A stretch of 64,000 nt of DNA from Dokdonella_A sp049583635 (GTDB lineage Bacteria; Pseudomonadota; Gammaproteobacteria; Xanthomonadales; Rhodanobacteraceae). The position numbers and the translations under genes are program-made. The notes beneath the pieces are model-generated. The model saw nothing but the letters and a program-made list of their open reading frames with translations. It searched no databases and was not told the DNA's origin. Shown here piece after piece: positions 63,033-64,000 of the stretch. Where the stretch lies: NCBI GenBank assembly GCA_049583635.1, contig JBAUWF010000034.1, forward strand, positions 7,156 through 71,155. The letters are read 5' to 3'. Each line of letters starts with the position of its first letter. Position 1 is the stretch's first letter.

Positions 63033-64000
63033 ATGAATGCACGCAGCATTGAGGCCGTGTTGCCCATCGTCAATCCGCCGCTCGACAAGGAAGCGCTGCG
63101 CCGCAGCGCCCATGCCGTCATTGCCACCGAAGCGCGCGCAATCGAAGCGCTGCATGATCGCATTGATCCGAGCTTCCTGCGTGCCTGTCAACTCATGTTC
63201 GAGTGCCGCGGTCGCGTGGTGGTCTCCGGTATGGGCAAGTCCGGGCATGTCGCGCGCAAGATCGCCGCGACCCTTGCATCCACCGGAACGCCGGCGTTCT
63301 TCGTTCATCCGGCCGAGGCCAGTCACGGCGATCTCGGCATGATCACGCAAAAGGACGTCGTGCTGGCGATGTCCAATTCAGGTGAAACCGACGAACTCCT
63401 GACGATCCTGCCGCTGATCAAGCGCCAGGCCATTCCATTGGTCGTGATGACCGGCAAAGCCGCCTCCTCGCTCGCGCGCATGGCCGATGTTCATCTCGAC
63501 GTCAGCGTACCGGCGGAAGCCTGTCCACTGGGTCTCGCGCCGACCGCGAGCACGACCGCCGCGCTGGTGATCGGCGACGCGCTCGCGATCGCGCTGCTCG
63601 AGGCGCGTGGCTTCACGGCCGAGGACTTCGCACGCTCGCACCCGGCCGGCATGCTCGGTCGCCAGCTTTTGCTGCGCATCAGCGACATCATGCATGTCGG
63701 TGCGCAAATCCCGACCATTGGTCCGCAAGCCAGCCTCAGCGACGCTTTGTTCGAGATGACCAGCAAGGGACTCGGCATGACTGCGATTGTCGATGTCGAG
63801 CGGCGCATCGAAGGTGTTTTCACCGATGGCGACCTGCGTCGTGCAGTCGACGACGGCGCGATTGACCTGCGCACCACACCGGTCACGCAACTGATGACTC
63901 GAACTGCCAAGACGATCACCGCCGAAAAGCTTGCAATCGAGGCCGCACGCCTGATGGAAGCGCACAAGATTCATGCATTGCTCGTGATCGACGACGACAA
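63033..64000 (+). CDS. kdsD: arabinose-5-phosphate isomerase, 5' part
   Basis: The frame is open to the window edge (about 322 residues visible). SIS domain about 45-180 (VVVSGMGKSGHVARKIAATLASTGTPAFFVHPAEASHGDLGMI; MSNSGETDE), then two CBS domains from about 210 (ISDIMHVG; GVFTDGDLRRAV; LMTRTAKTI). It makes arabinose 5-phosphate for Kdo and lipopolysaccharide synthesis. ATG preceded by GAGGA. Divergent from ibaG; kdsC and lpt genes would be expected next. Confidence 0.95.
   Translation, partial: MNARSIEAVLPIVNPPLDKEALRRSAHAVIATEARAIEALHDRIDPSFLRACQLMFECRGRVVVSGMGKSGHVARKIAATLASTGTPAFFVHPAEASHGDLGMITQKDVVLAMSNSGETDELLTILPLIKRQAIPLVVMTGKAASSLARMADVHLDVSVPAEACPLGLAPTASTTAALVIGDALAIALLEARGFTAEDFARSHPAGMLGRQLLLRISDIMHVGAQIPTIGPQASLSDALFEMTSKGLGMTAIVDVERRIEGVFTDGDLRRAVDDGAIDLRTTPVTQLMTRTAKTITAEKLAIEAARLMEAHKIHALLVIDDD

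Overview
This window is a 64 kb piece of a high-G+C chromosome from a gammaproteobacterium. The lineage is probably Xanthomonadales/Lysobacterales, perhaps a Rhodanobacteraceae (Dokdonella-like) relative; I infer that from protein character and gene order, not from a search. No rRNA, prophage, transposase, plasmid gene or CRISPR array was seen. Almost everything is core genome: translation, purine and NAD synthesis, Fe-S assembly, respiration, envelope and DNA repair genes.

Layout. 1-2.3 kb: end of a PsiF-repeat gene, proline iminopeptidase, tRNA-Pro, MerR-type regulator, ihfA. 2.3-9 kb: the classic thrS-infC-rpmI-rplT-pheS-pheT-ihfA operon on the minus strand, with infC on an ATC start. 9.3-13 kb: small periplasmic protein, tRNA-Val, uvrB, orphan FimT/GspH pseudopilin, tRNA-Asn. 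13.2-19.7 kb: ppnN, marC, an SDR, grxD, sodB, purEK, a Trm112-like protein. 20-25.4 kb: DUF1631 protein, nadC, tandem-FHA protein, DUF3301 protein, sspB. 25.4-30.4 kb: sspA, petABC (cytochrome bc1) and a DegS/AlgW-type protease. 30.5-41 kb: lytic transglycosylase, then miaB - FG-GAP propeller - phoH - ybeY - corC - DUF4105 protein - hypothetical - corA. 41-46.4 kb: secreted hypothetical, S9 peptidase, His-rich SH3 protein, POT transporter. 46.4-52.8 kb: complete suf operon (sufR-B-C-D-S-U) with a GNAT gene coupled to its end. 52.9-57.9 kb: amgK-murU, hda, PerM-like permease, CDP-alcohol phosphatidyltransferase, DUF2066 protein. 58-64 kb: purMN, DUF3108 protein, a repeat-rich convergent intergenic region, murA, ibaG and the start of kdsD.

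The genes form compact operons with many 4-base ATGA/GTGA overlaps (petA-petB, sufR-sufB, sufD-sufS, sufU-GNAT, amgK-murU, perM-hda, corC-DUF4105), which suggests widespread translational coupling.

The most interesting points are these. (i) A DUF4105 (Lnb-like) protein with five membrane segments sits exactly where lnt normally follows corC. (ii) A secreted seven-bladed FG-GAP propeller is inserted between miaB and phoH. (iii) That protein and a second secreted protein share a C-terminal D-R-[VI]-F-x-x-G-F-D tail that could be a sorting tag. (iv) An inverted repeat overlaps the -10 of the suf promoter. (v) A dispersed intergenic repeat family occurs between two convergent gene pairs.
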